From Bryobacterales bacterium (lineage in GTDB: Bacteria; Acidobacteriota; Terriglobia; Bryobacterales; Bryobacteraceae), in NCBI GenBank assembly GCA_003139735.1, contig PLGA01000159.1:1-6301 (forward strand): a DNA stretch of 6,301 nt, given 5' to 3'. Below are positions 1 to 6,286 of the stretch, one piece after another; position 1 is the first letter of the stretch, and every line of letters starts with the position of its first letter. The translations under genes and the position numbers were made by a program. A model generated the notes under the pieces. The model made no database searches. It was not told the DNA's origin and saw nothing but the letters and a program-made list of their open reading frames with translations.

Positions 1-66
1 GTGGGGCGGACCTCCTGGCCTGCCTTCTTCCCTTGTCCTCACGGCCCGGAAGGCAGGCGGACCCAC
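1..66. repeat. Palindromic intergenic repeat (REP/MITE-like), copy 1
   Basis: The sequence shows nested inverted repeats. Outer arms GTGGG (1-5) and CCCAC (62-66) enclose a perfect 10-bp arm pair GCCTGCCTTC (18-27) and GAAGGCAGGC (49-58) with a 21-nt loop. An alternative small hairpin pairs 6-12 with 17-23 around the loop TCCT, with one G-T wobble and one A-C mismatch. The first 23 bases match 6140-6161 at about 19 of 22 positions plus one gap, so this is a member of a repeat family seen twice in the window, in the same orientation. It lies 43 bp beyond the panC stop codon. It begins at the first base of the window, so its left part may be missing. No coding role is apparent. Confidence 0.6.
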
Positions 67-73
67 AAACGAC

Positions 74-103
74 GTTGGTACCCCGGCCAGCCCCCAAACC
101 AAC
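74..103 (-). terminator. Weak candidate terminator hairpin of the pan operon
   Basis: An inverted repeat GTTGGT (74-79) / ACCAAC (98-103) starts 5 nt after the panC stop codon in the direction of transcription, with an 18-nt G-rich loop on the transcript. The downstream bases contain only a short T run and no true U tract, so intrinsic termination would be inefficient. The longer 10-bp palindrome at 18-58 further downstream could serve instead or in addition. The call rests on position and symmetry only. Confidence 0.25.
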
Positions 104-108
104 AGTTT

Positions 109-966
109 TCATGCTGGCGGCTGGCAGAGGACGTTATCGATCAGCCGGGTGGCGCCGATCCATACCGCCGCGGCGATGCGCACCGGCCCATCGATCCGTT
201 CGACCGGCTGCATCCGTTCCGGATTGACGATTTCCAGGTACTCGACGCGGATAGCATCCTCGGACCCGAGCACCGCCATGGCTGCGCTCCGGACCTCCTC
301 CGGACTTGTCGCGCCGCTCGCGACGCGCCGGGCCGCGGCCTGCAAGGCACGGTACAGCGTGGGGGCGATGCGGCGCTCGCCGGCATCCAGGCGCCGGTTT
401 CGCGAGCTCATCGCCAGGCCGTCCGGCTCGCGCACCGTGGCAACCGGCACGATCGTTACCGGCACATTGAGGTCGGTCACCATCTTCCGGACGATCGCGA
501 GTTGCTGCGCATCCTTTTCGCCAAAGTAGGCGCTGTCCGGCTGAACGATATTCAGCAGCTTGGCGACCACGGTGGCCACGCCGCGGAAGTGACCGGGGCG
601 AAACTCTCCGCAGAGCCGTTCCGAGAGCGACGACACCTCGACCAACGTCAGGTGCGGCTCCGCGTACATCTCCTTGGCGTCCGGCGCGAACACAATATCT
701 ACATCAAGAGCGGCGCAAAACTCGACGTCGGCCGGGAGAGTCCGCGGATATCTGTCGAAGTCCTCGCCGCGGTCAAACTGCGTCGGGTTCACGAAGACAC
801 TGACCACGACGAAGTCCGACTCTTCCCACGCCCGGCGGATCAGCGCGCCGTGCGCGGCGTGGAGCGCCCCCATGGTGGGGACAAAGCCGACCGTGCACCC
901 GCTCCGCCGGACCTCCGCCAGCCTGCTCCGGATCTCCGGGATGGTTCGCAGCAATTCCGCGCTCAA
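109..966 (-). CDS. panC: Pantoate--beta-alanine ligase (pantothenate synthetase)
   Basis: This is a 285-residue cytoplasmic enzyme that joins pantoate and beta-alanine using ATP through a pantoyl-adenylate, the last step of pantothenate (vitamin B5) synthesis. The length is normal for the family. Visible motifs are FVPTMGALH (28-36), the nucleotidyltransferase HxxH pair H36/H39, VNPTQF (59-64), [17 protein letters not shown] (118-134), FGEKDAQQL (148-156) and the KMSKS-equivalent loop around [15 protein letters not shown] (179-193). The HxGH signature reads HAAH here, an alanine in place of the usual glycine. The start is TTG (964-966): it overlaps the panB stop by 4 nt (TTGA), has GGGAG 8 nt upstream, and places the N terminus at the normal distance from the first motif. 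It is the last gene of the DUF2520-panB-panC operon. Identification is firm; only the effect of the Gly-to-Ala change is open. Confidence 0.97.
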   Translation of the reverse strand: MSAELLRTIPEIRSRLAEVRRSGCTVGFVPTMGALHAAHGALIRRAWEESDFVVVSVFVNPTQFDRGEDFDRYPRTLPADVEFCAALDVDIVFAPDAKEMYAEPHLTLVEVSSLSERLCGEFRPGHFRGVATVVAKLLNIVQPDSAYFGEKDAQQLAIVRKMVTDLNVPVTIVPVATVREPDGLAMSSRNRRLDAGERRIAPTLYRALQAAARRVASGATSPEEVRSAAMAVLGSEDAIRVEYLEIVNPERMQPVERIDGPVRIAAAVWIGATRLIDNVLCQPPA

Positions 967-1799
967 CGGCCCGGCTCCCGCTCCGGCCCCGTGCGCGGCC
1001 GCCCAGCCTCCGGAAACCGGCCGTTCCGTACATCGGAGATATACTCGCCGGCGGCCTTTCCGATCGTGTCGCCCAGCTCGGCGTAGCGCTTGACGAACGG
1101 CGGCGTAAATTCCTGATAGAGGCCGAAGGCGTCATAGCTGACCAGCACCTGCCCGTCGCAGTGCGGTCCCGCCCCGATGCCGATGGTGGGGATTGCCAAC
1201 TCCTCGGTGATGGCTTTCGCCAGATCGTCCGGAATCGATTCGAGAACCACGGCGAAGGCGCCTGCCGCCTGAAGCGTCCGGGCTTCCGCCATCACGTGTG
1301 CGGCTTCGTGGCTGGACTTTCCGACGCGGCGGAAGCCGCCGAACCGGTGGACGGATTGCGGAGTCAAGCCCACATGCCCCATGACGGGAATGCCGATTTC
1401 GACAAGCCGGGAAACCACATCCGCGACGGCGCGCCCGCCTTCCAGCTTCACCGCGGCGGCGCCGCCCTCCTGCATCAGGCGCCCGCCATTGCGCACGGCC
1501 TCCGCGATGCCGGTCTGGTAGCTGAGGAACGGCATATCGGCGATCACCAGGGCCCTTCGCGTCCCGTTCGAAACAGCCCGCGTGTGGTGCACCATGGCAT
1601 CGAGCGTCACCGGGAGCGTCGTATCGTAGCCGAGGATTACCATCCCGAGCGAATCGCCGACAAGCAGGGCATCGATGCCGGCGCGGTCCAGCAGCCGCGC
1701 CATGGTTGCATCGTAAGCCGTCAGCATGGTGATTTTCTGTCCGCGCTTCTTTCTGTCGGCCAGATCGGGGATTCGCATCGGCCTTGCCTGTTTGTTCAT
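963..1799 (-). CDS. panB: 3-methyl-2-oxobutanoate hydroxymethyltransferase (ketopantoate hydroxymethyltransferase)
   Basis: This 278-residue cytoplasmic TIM-barrel enzyme transfers a hydroxymethyl group from 5,10-methylene-tetrahydrofolate to 2-oxoisovalerate, giving ketopantoate, the first committed step to pantothenate. Family signatures are MLTAYD (25-30), [15 protein letters not shown] (45-59), ADMPFLSY (87-94), VKLEGG (117-122), [15 protein letters not shown] (141-155), LESIP (186-190) and IPTIGIGAG (203-211) followed by [14 protein letters not shown]. Residues expected to bind metal and substrate are present: D49, D88, K118, E120, with E187 as the catalytic acid. It is slightly longer than the common length near 264 because of an Arg/Pro/Gly-rich tail of about 20 residues. 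The ATG start lies 6 nt after the upstream stop without a strong Shine-Dalgarno, suggesting reinitiation. A second ATG at 1776-1778 (M8) preceded by AAGG is a possible alternative start. Confidence 0.97.
   Translation of the reverse strand: MNKQARPMRIPDLADRKKRGQKITMLTAYDATMARLLDRAGIDALLVGDSLGMVILGYDTTLPVTLDAMVHHTRAVSNGTRRALVIADMPFLSYQTGIAEAVRNGGRLMQEGGAAAVKLEGGRAVADVVSRLVEIGIPVMGHVGLTPQSVHRFGGFRRVGKSSHEAAHVMAEARTLQAAGAFAVVLESIPDDLAKAITEELAIPTIGIGAGPHCDGQVLVSYDAFGLYQEFTPPFVKRYAELGDTIGKAAGEYISDVRNGRFPEAGRPRTGPEREPGR
975..979 (-). promoter_or_regulatory. Ribosome binding site supporting the panC TTG start
   Basis: On the minus strand GGGAG stands 8 nt before the TTG at 964-966, inside the last codons of panB. 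It supports the rare TTG start and, together with the TTGA start-stop overlap, suggests that panC translation is coupled to panB. Confidence 0.55.
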
Positions 1800-1805
1800 C
1801 CGGTT

Positions 1806-2693
1806 TCAGCTTTCTCGCAAGAGCGCTTCGATTCGTTCTGCCGCGCCGGCCGCCAGGCCCTTCCGCCGCGCGACGTCCAGGGTCTGCAGTCCCGCCGCGC
1901 GGTACAGATCCTGAATGCGCCGCGGAGTTGAGGACAACGCCTCAAGATGCAGCCGCACGGTTCCGGCGTCCCCGCGCTCGATGGGGCCGGTCAGCGCCGC
2001 AACCGGACCCCGCTCGAAAACACTCTCCACCGCGGTGCGAACCAGGGGCTCCAATGCGCGGAGCGCGCTATCGCCATCCTCGCCGGCCGCCGCGGCCAAC
2101 AGGCCCTGTGCGCCGTCAATCAGCGCGGCCACGTAATTGCTAGCCATCACGGCCGCCGCGTGGTACAAAGGCCGCGCTTCCGGCCGAATTCTCAGCGCGC
2201 AGCCTTCCAGCAGGCGCACGATCCGCTCCGCCCAGTCCACCGCCGGGCCATCGCCCGATACGGCGAATGCGGACCCACGCAGCGTCCGCAAACCTTGCTC
2301 TGCGCTGCTGACGGTTTGCAGCGGATGGAGGGTCCCACATGAGAATCCGCGCAACCTCAGCGGCTGAAGCTCCTCGATGTCCTTCGCCCCGCACGTGTGG
2401 AGTGCGATCCCGGCGCCCGAAACTCCCTTGGCAATCGATTCCGCAACGTCCTGGAGGGCGGAGTCCGAGACCGCTATCAAAACCCGTGACGCGCGGCCGG
2501 GCAGCTCACCGTACCCAACCGGATCGACTTTGTCCCCGATGAACTCTGCCGCCGCCCTGGTTCGGACCGGGTCGCGGCCGGCGACGCACACCACCGGCTC
2601 GCCGCGCTCCCGGAGCAGCCGTCCCATGGCTTGGGCAAGCTTTCCCGATCCGGCGATCCCGATTGGCTCAAACGTCCTGCTCTCGGACAACAT
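1806..2693 (-). CDS. Rossmann-like and DUF2520 domain protein, candidate ketopantoate reductase
   Basis: This 295-residue protein has the architecture of the Rossmann/DUF2520 family. An N-terminal NAD(P)-type fold begins at IGIAGSGKLAQAM (11-23), a GxxGxGxL-like dinucleotide loop, and is followed by a strand ending in AGRD (38-41). The second half is helical, of the type seen in ketopantoate and 6-phosphogluconate dehydrogenase-like proteins. Family motifs include GTLHPLQT (120-127), FAVSGD (143-148), YHAAAVMASNY (177-187) and LTGPIERGD (234-242). It is the first gene of an operon with panB and panC. Pantothenate synthesis needs reduction of ketopantoate to pantoate between those enzymes and no panE is in the window, so an NADPH-dependent ketopantoate reductase role is a reasonable inference but not shown. 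The ATG at 2691-2693 directly abuts GGAGG, which is too close for normal initiation, so the start is uncertain; the TTG codon next in frame gives 3-nt spacing. Confidence 0.9.
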   Translation of the reverse strand: MLSESRTFEPIGIAGSGKLAQAMGRLLRERGEPVVCVAGRDPVRTRAAAEFIGDKVDPVGYGELPGRASRVLIAVSDSALQDVAESIAKGVSGAGIALHTCGAKDIEELQPLRLRGFSCGTLHPLQTVSSAEQGLRTLRGSAFAVSGDGPAVDWAERIVRLLEGCALRIRPEARPLYHAAAVMASNYVAALIDGAQGLLAAAAGEDGDSALRALEPLVRTAVESVFERGPVAALTGPIERGDAGTVRLHLEALSSTPRRIQDLYRAAGLQTLDVARRKGLAAGAAERIEALLRES

Positions 2694-2704
2694 CCTCCAG
2701 TGTA
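2694..2704 (-). promoter_or_regulatory. Ambiguous start region of the pan operon: abutting GGAGG and a -10-like TACACT
   Basis: On the minus strand the bases before the ATG read TACACTGGAGG. The Shine-Dalgarno-like GGAGG (2694-2698) touches the ATG, giving zero spacing. TACACT (2699-2704) fits the TANNNT pattern at a distance that would start transcription at or next to the ATG, as in leaderless mRNAs. No convincing -35 box is visible upstream. Neither reading is secure: TANNNT is short and occurs often by chance. Confidence 0.25.
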
Positions 2705-2728
2705 ATCCCCGTGCCAGGACGCCGCGGA

Positions 2729-2746
2729 AAAATCCGGCAGGATTTT
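2729..2746. promoter_or_regulatory. Perfect inverted repeat in the divergent intergenic region
   Basis: AAAATCC (2729-2735) and GGATTTT (2740-2746) are exact reverse complements separated by GGCA. The repeat lies between the divergent pan operon and the TonB receptor gene, 36 nt before the former's start codon and 25 nt upstream of the proposed -10 of the latter. Its symmetry would suit a dimeric regulator. As RNA it would be a modest hairpin followed by T residues. No regulator gene is nearby to pair with it. Confidence 0.35.
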
Positions 2747-2770
2747 GTTACTCAATTTTCATCATCCGCG

Positions 2771-2779
2771 TGATATTCT
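2771..2779 (+). promoter_or_regulatory. Candidate extended -10 promoter of the TonB receptor gene
   Basis: TGATATTCT matches an extended -10 (TGn followed by TATTCT, four of six consensus bases). No good -35 box lies 16-18 nt upstream, which an extended -10 can tolerate. The implied transcript would begin near 2786 and leave a leader of about 40 nt carrying the GGAGG site. The surrounding bases are A/T-richer than the rest of the window. Confidence 0.35.
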
Positions 2780-2806
2780 ACCCGGTACAGGGGAACTCAA
2801 AAAACT

Positions 2807-2811
2807 GGAGG
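2807..2811 (+). promoter_or_regulatory. Ribosome binding site of the TonB receptor gene
   Basis: GGAGG lies 14 nt before the ATG at 2826 and 11 nt before an in-frame GTG at 2823. It rules out the in-frame TTG at 2745, which lies upstream of it and would put 27 non-signal-like residues ahead of the signal peptide. GTG and ATG are adjacent codons, so the choice changes only one residue. Confidence 0.6.
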
Positions 2812-2825
2812 CTTTAAGCTTTGTG

Positions 2826-5800
2826 ATGTACAAAACGCATGCCCGCTTGATCTTTTCCTGCAGCCTGCTGCTGCTGGGAATTGTACTTCTGGCGCCCGCC
2901 GCATGGGCGCAATCCACGGCCGGCGCAGCGGCGATTTCCGGCGTCGTTCGGGATCCTACGGGCGCGACCGTGCCCGGCGCCAAGGTCTTGATTGCCAGCG
3001 AGCAGGGAACCGTCCGAGAGGTCAACACGAACGCAGACGGCGTGTTTACGGCTTCGTCGCTGATCCCGGGCTCCGGATATCAAGTCACGGTCACGGCGAC
3101 CGGTTTCGCCGCATGGGTTGTGAAGGACGTCGTATTGTCCGTCGGCCAAAACCTCGACCTGAAAGCCGACCTGAAAGTCGCAACCGCAAATACCCAAGTC
3201 GAGGTCACTGGCGTCGCGCCGCTGGTGGAGGATACCAAGACGGATCTCTCGCAGGTGGTGGATTCCCAACAGATTGTGGATTTGCCGATTAACGGCCGCC
3301 GCGTGGACAATTTCGCCCTGCTGTCGCCGGGCGTCACCAACGACGGCAATTATGGCCTGCTGACATTCCGCGGCGTGGCCAACGGCAACACGTTCCTGCT
3401 CGACGGAAACGACAACACCGAACAGTTCTATGTAGAGAATGCCGGCCGCACCCGCGTCCAGTCGCAGATTTCCCAGGACGCCGTGCAGGAGTTCCAGGTG
3501 GTATCCGCGAACTTCTCGGCCGAGTACGGCCAAGCCTCCGGCGGCGTCGTGAACACCGTCACGCGCAGTGGCACGAACGACATTCATGGCGCGGTTTACG
3601 GGTTTTACCGCAACGACGCCATGGAAGCCCGCGATCCGTACTCCGCCATCGTCGCCGCTGATTCACGCACCCAGGCGGGCGCGAGCGTCGGCGGCGCGTT
3701 CGTCAGGGATAAGTTTTTCTATTTCTTCAATACCGAAGAAACCCGGCGCAACGATCCGCTGATCGACAGCGTCGTGAGGTCCGGCGTGATCGATAGCGTC
3801 AACCAGGTTTGGGTGGGGTGCGGCACTACCACCGGCGGCAGCACTACCCCGCTGCCCACCACCGCGCAGTGCGCCGCCATCAACGCCCTGCTGCCGCGCT
3901 TCTTCGGCTCGTTCCCGCGCAAGGTCAGCGAGGACACCGGCTTCGGCCGTCTCGACTATCACCTTTCCGCCCGCAACAGCCTGAGCGCCAGCTTCAACTT
4001 CATGCAATTCCGGTCGCCCGACGGCTTGCAGAACACCCTCATCGCTTCTACCACCGGGCAGGCCATTAACAGCAACGGCAACGACTACGGCCACGTTAAA
4101 GACGGCAGGCTCGAGTGGACTTCCATCCCCACCTCATCGCTTGCCAATGAGTTCCGTTTTGGCTGGATGAGCGACCTGGAAGGCGACGACCCCGATCTTT
4201 CGCTGGTCGGCCCGCTCGGTTTGCTGGGCGTCTCCGTGCATAGCCAATCCATTGGCCCCATCAACTACCTGCCCCGCGTGGAACCGCGCGAGCGCCGCAT
4301 CGAGTTCGCCGATAACGCCGTGTGGACCAAGGGGACCCACACCATTAAGGCCGGAATCGATGTCGGAGATGCCGAAGACTACAGCTACTACGCCCCCAAC
4401 CGCAACGGCACCTATAGCTACAGCACCGTCAACGCCTTTGCGCTGGACTACGGCAATACCGCCGGAGCCAAGAACTGGAACTCCTATTCGCAGGCTTACG
4501 GCGACCCCACGGTGGACGCCACCATTCGGAGTTACAGCTTCTATGCCCAAGACGAGTGGCGCATCGCCCCGAAGTTGACCTTGAATTACGGCCTCCGCTA
4601 CGAGTTCGCCACGCTGCCTCAGCCCAAGCAATTCAATTCGGTTTGGCCGCAGACCGGCTACATCAACTCACCCAAGAACGATCTGATGCCGCGCATCGGC
4701 CTGGCGTACAGCCTGGACAGCAAGACCGTCCTGCGCGCCGGCGTCGGCATGTTCTACTCCCGCGTGGCTGGAGCGACCCTGCAGGACCTGTTCACCGATA
4801 ATGCCGCGACTTTCCCGAGCTATTCCCTCTCCGCCTCGCAGGCGGTGCAGAAGGCCGCCGGCCCGGTCTTCCCCAACGTGCTTCCCGCGGCTCCCACTGT
4901 CGCGGGCTTGGCCGCGCTGAGCTTCCAATTCGCCGCTCCGAACTGGAAGATTCCCTACTCCGAAAATGCCACCGTGGCCCTGGCGCGCCAAATCGGAGGC
5001 AGCGTTGTCGCCACGGTGTCTTACGTCGGGAACCGCGGCGTGGACTTGTACAGCGTCCGTGACCTGAACCTGCCGTTGACCACGACCATGTTCACCTATC
5101 AGATCGACAATGCCACTGGCACGAACGTCGGCTCCTACACCACGCCCGTCTACGTCGGGTCGCGGCCCAACACTGCGTACGGCGGCATCTACCAGGACGA
5201 GAACGGCGTCACCAGCTCCTACAATGCCCTGGTGGCGCAGCTCCAGAAGCGCTTCTCTCACGGCCTTCAAGCAGCCGTGTCTTACACCTGGTCGCATGAG
5301 ATCGACGATGGCCAGGGCTACGGCCAGTCAACCTCCAATATGTACCTGAGCAACCCCTACGGCTGGCTTGACAACGGCAACTACAAGGCCGACAAGGGCA
5401 ACGGACTCGAGGATCAACCCCAACGTCTCGTGATTTCCTGGATCTGGGCGCCTACCTTCACCCACCGCGACGGCGCATTCTTCAAGTACGTGGTGAATAA
5501 CTGGCAGCTTTCCTCCCTCACCACCATCAACAGCTCGCGCCCGTATGCCAGCCCGACCGTCTACCTCCCAGATTATCCGGTCACGGGCATGTTCAGCGAC
5601 TTCAGTCTCAATGGCTCCGGGTTCAGCGGCCGCGCGCCGTGGTTGCCGGTGAACAGCGTGTACCAGCCCGCCATGTACCGGTCCGATGCGCGCATCAGCA
5701 AGGCCCTGCCTTTGGGCGAACGCTTCAAAGGGTACGTCTTCTTTGAAGTGTTCAACGTCAGCAACACTTGGTCGCCGACCGCCATGACCAGCCAAGCCTA

Positions 5801-5924
5801 CACGGAATCCAAGGGGGTGATAACGGCAACCCCGCAGGCTGCCAATGTGGGTACTGCCGATGTCGCGGCCCCCGACGGCACCGAGGCCCGCCGCATGCAG
5901 GTCGGCCTGCGCATTACGTTCTGA
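2826..5924 (+). CDS. TonB-dependent receptor with N-terminal carboxypeptidase-regulatory-like domain (Oar-like)
   Basis: This outer-membrane receptor of about 1032 residues would import an unidentified substrate with energy from TonB/ExbBD. A signal peptide is clear: K3 and R7, a hydrophobic core LIFSCSLLLLGIVLLA, and AWA cleavage after about residue 28. A carboxypeptidase-regulatory-like beta-sandwich follows (about 36-125), starting ISGVVRDPTGATVPGAKV and including NADGVF and GYQVTVTATGF. The plug covers about 128-255, with LPINGRRVDNFALLSPGV, FRGVANGNTFLLDG and GGVVNTVTRSGTN. The remainder to residue 1032 is the beta-barrel, ending RMQVGLRITF with the terminal aromatic residue used for outer-membrane insertion. 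The N-terminal domain, plug style and size match the large receptor family of Acidobacteriota, often guessed to handle plant or microbial carbohydrates, but nothing here identifies the ligand. It is divergent from the pan operon, with no partner lipoprotein or hydrolase in the window. The gene appears intact. Confidence 0.93.
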   Translation: MYKTHARLIFSCSLLLLGIVLLAPAAWAQSTAGAAAISGVVRDPTGATVPGAKVLIASEQGTVREVNTNADGVFTASSLIPGSGYQVTVTATGFAAWVVKDVVLSVGQNLDLKADLKVATANTQVEVTGVAPLVEDTKTDLSQVVDSQQIVDLPINGRRVDNFALLSPGVTNDGNYGLLTFRGVANGNTFLLDGNDNTEQFYVENAGRTRVQSQISQDAVQEFQVVSANFSAEYGQASGGVVNTVTRSGTNDIHGAVYGFYRNDAMEARDPYSAIVAADSRTQAGASVGGAFVRDKFFYFFNTEETRRNDPLIDSVVRSGVIDSVNQVWVGCGTTTGGSTTPLPTTAQCAAINALLPRFFGSFPRKVSEDTGFGRLDYHLSARNSLSASFNFMQFRSPDGLQNTLIASTTGQAINSNGNDYGHVKDGRLEWTSIPTSSLANEFRFGWMSDLEGDDPDLSLVGPLGLLGVSVHSQSIGPINYLPRVEPRERRIEFADNAVWTKGTHTIKAGIDVGDAEDYSYYAPNRNGTYSYSTVNAFALDYGNTAGAKNWNSYSQAYGDPTVDATIRSYSFYAQDEWRIAPKLTLNYGLRYEFATLPQPKQFNSVWPQTGYINSPKNDLMPRIGLAYSLDSKTVLRAGVGMFYSRVAGATLQDLFTDNAATFPSYSLSASQAVQKAAGPVFPNVLPAAPTVAGLAALSFQFAAPNWKIPYSENATVALARQIGGSVVATVSYVGNRGVDLYSVRDLNLPLTTTMFTYQIDNATGTNVGSYTTPVYVGSRPNTAYGGIYQDENGVTSSYNALVAQLQKRFSHGLQAAVSYTWSHEIDDGQGYGQSTSNMYLSNPYGWLDNGNYKADKGNGLEDQPQRLVISWIWAPTFTHRDGAFFKYVVNNWQLSSLTTINSSRPYASPTVYLPDYPVTGMFSDFSLNGSGFSGRAPWLPVNSVYQPAMYRSDARISKALPLGERFKGYVFFEVFNVSNTWSPTAMTSQAYTESKGVITATPQAANVGTADVAAPDGTEARRMQVGLRITF

Positions 5925-5934
5925 TCGCACAGAC

Positions 5935-5961
5935 GCGCCGGTGGTGCACTGCCGCCGGCGC
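5935..5961. terminator. GC-rich hairpin after the TonB receptor gene
   Basis: GCGCCGG (5935-5941) pairs perfectly with CCGGCGC (5955-5961). The stem extends through a T-G wobble and two G-C pairs to 10 bp around the loop TGCACTG. It begins 10 nt after the receptor stop codon and ends 9 nt before the stop codon of the convergent remnant, so it could act for both directions. Neither side has a U tract, so it may be a pause or RNA-end protecting structure rather than a strong intrinsic terminator. Confidence 0.45.
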
Positions 5962-5970
5962 CTCACTCTC

Positions 5971-6066
5971 CTACCAGAGCATCTTCAATCCGAATTGGAT
6001 CTGCCGGGATGTAGTCCATGTGCTCGTGATCACGCCAGCCGTAGGCATGCGCTCGAAGCCGGGGTC
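5971..6066 (-). pseudogene. C-terminal remnant of a second TonB-dependent receptor
   Basis: Read on the minus strand, about 31 codons before a TAG stop at 5971-5973 end in GVITST, four residues, then SRQIQFGLKMLW. The pattern of a GxITST-type turn followed by RQIQFGLK and a terminal aromatic residue is the characteristic last beta-strand of acidobacterial Oar-like TonB receptors. Upstream of roughly DPGF (about 6066) the reading frame stays open to 6186 but the residues no longer look like that family. The frame there runs through palindromic repeat sequence. I therefore read it as the 3' end of a receptor gene cut off by rearrangement or repeat insertion. It is not a copy of the neighbouring receptor, whose C terminus (RMQVGLRITF) differs. 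The rest of the gene is not in the window, so a gene interrupted by repeats and continuing beyond 6301 cannot be excluded. Confidence 0.6.
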
Positions 6067-6131
6067 GCTGCATGTCGGAAGCCCCCACTGTTCGTGAGAC
6101 GAGACAAGCGAGCAAAGCCGAACTTCAGCAG

Positions 6132-6194
6132 GTGTCTTAGTGGGGCAGACCCCCGGTCTGCGCATAGGCGTTAAGATAAGCCCCATTCCGACAC
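6132..6194. repeat. Palindromic intergenic repeat (REP/MITE-like), copy 2
   Basis: Outer arms GTGTC (6132-6136) and GACAC (6190-6194) enclose TGGGG (6141-6145) and CCCCA (6181-6185). Inside them is a perfect 7-bp hairpin GCAGACC (6145-6151) / GGTCTGC (6155-6161) with loop CCC. The core at 6140-6161 closely matches bases 1-23, defining a two-copy family in this window. It ends exactly where the next element begins. The open minus-strand frame across it looks like a by-product of the repeat, not a gene. Confidence 0.6.
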
Positions 6195-6286
6195 GTGGCG
6201 CAAGCCGCCAGGCTTGCAGAGTCGGCTGTCGAGCCGACTTTTCGAAGGCCGAGACGGCTCTCGGCGGGCATTGCCGCCCGCGCCAC
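6195..6286. repeat. Compound palindromic element: outer stem enclosing four hairpins
   Basis: Outer arms GTGGCGC (6195-6201) and GCGCCAC (6280-6286) are exact reverse complements. Between them are four successive perfect hairpins: GCAAGCC/GGCTTGC (6200-6217, loop GCCA), AGTCGGCT/AGCCGACT (6220-6239, loop GTCG), GCCGAGA/TCTCGGC (6248-6265, loop CGGC) and GCGGGC/GCCCGC (6264-6281, loop ATTGCC). A base or two at the outer-stem and neighbouring-hairpin boundaries is shared and could pair either way. Nearly the whole 92 nt is accounted for by pairing, which is far beyond chance. It has no evident reading frame. It resembles a compound REP element or a structured RNA; I know no named family that I can assign. 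Confidence 0.7.

Noticed and set aside
1..1086. Long plus-strand open frame of 361 codons across the panC region
   Set aside because: It is antisense to panC, whose motifs are complete, and its translation is Arg/Pro/His-rich with no family-like pattern, as expected from a high-G+C reverse strand.
1161..1931. Plus-strand open frame of 256 codons opposite panB
   Set aside because: It mirrors the confident panB gene, has no recognisable domain and no supported start.
2745..2825. Upstream TTG start extending the receptor by 27 residues
   Set aside because: It would put a charged non-signal segment before a textbook signal peptide, and the GGAGG site lies downstream of it.
2814..3587. Minus-strand open frame of 257 codons opposite the receptor N terminus
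   Set aside because: It overlaps the signal peptide, regulatory-like and plug domains of the intact receptor and shows no domain of its own.
5935..5961. Strong intrinsic terminator
   Set aside because: The stem is strong but no run of T follows on either strand, so only a tentative terminator-like call is kept.
5971..6186. A complete 71-residue small protein on the minus strand
   Set aside because: Its N-terminal half is translated palindromic repeat and only its last roughly 31 residues resemble a protein family, so a receptor remnant explains it better.
6132..6286. CRISPR array or tRNA cluster
   Set aside because: The palindromes differ from each other in sequence, are not evenly spaced direct repeats with spacers, and lack tRNA anticodon and T-arm features.
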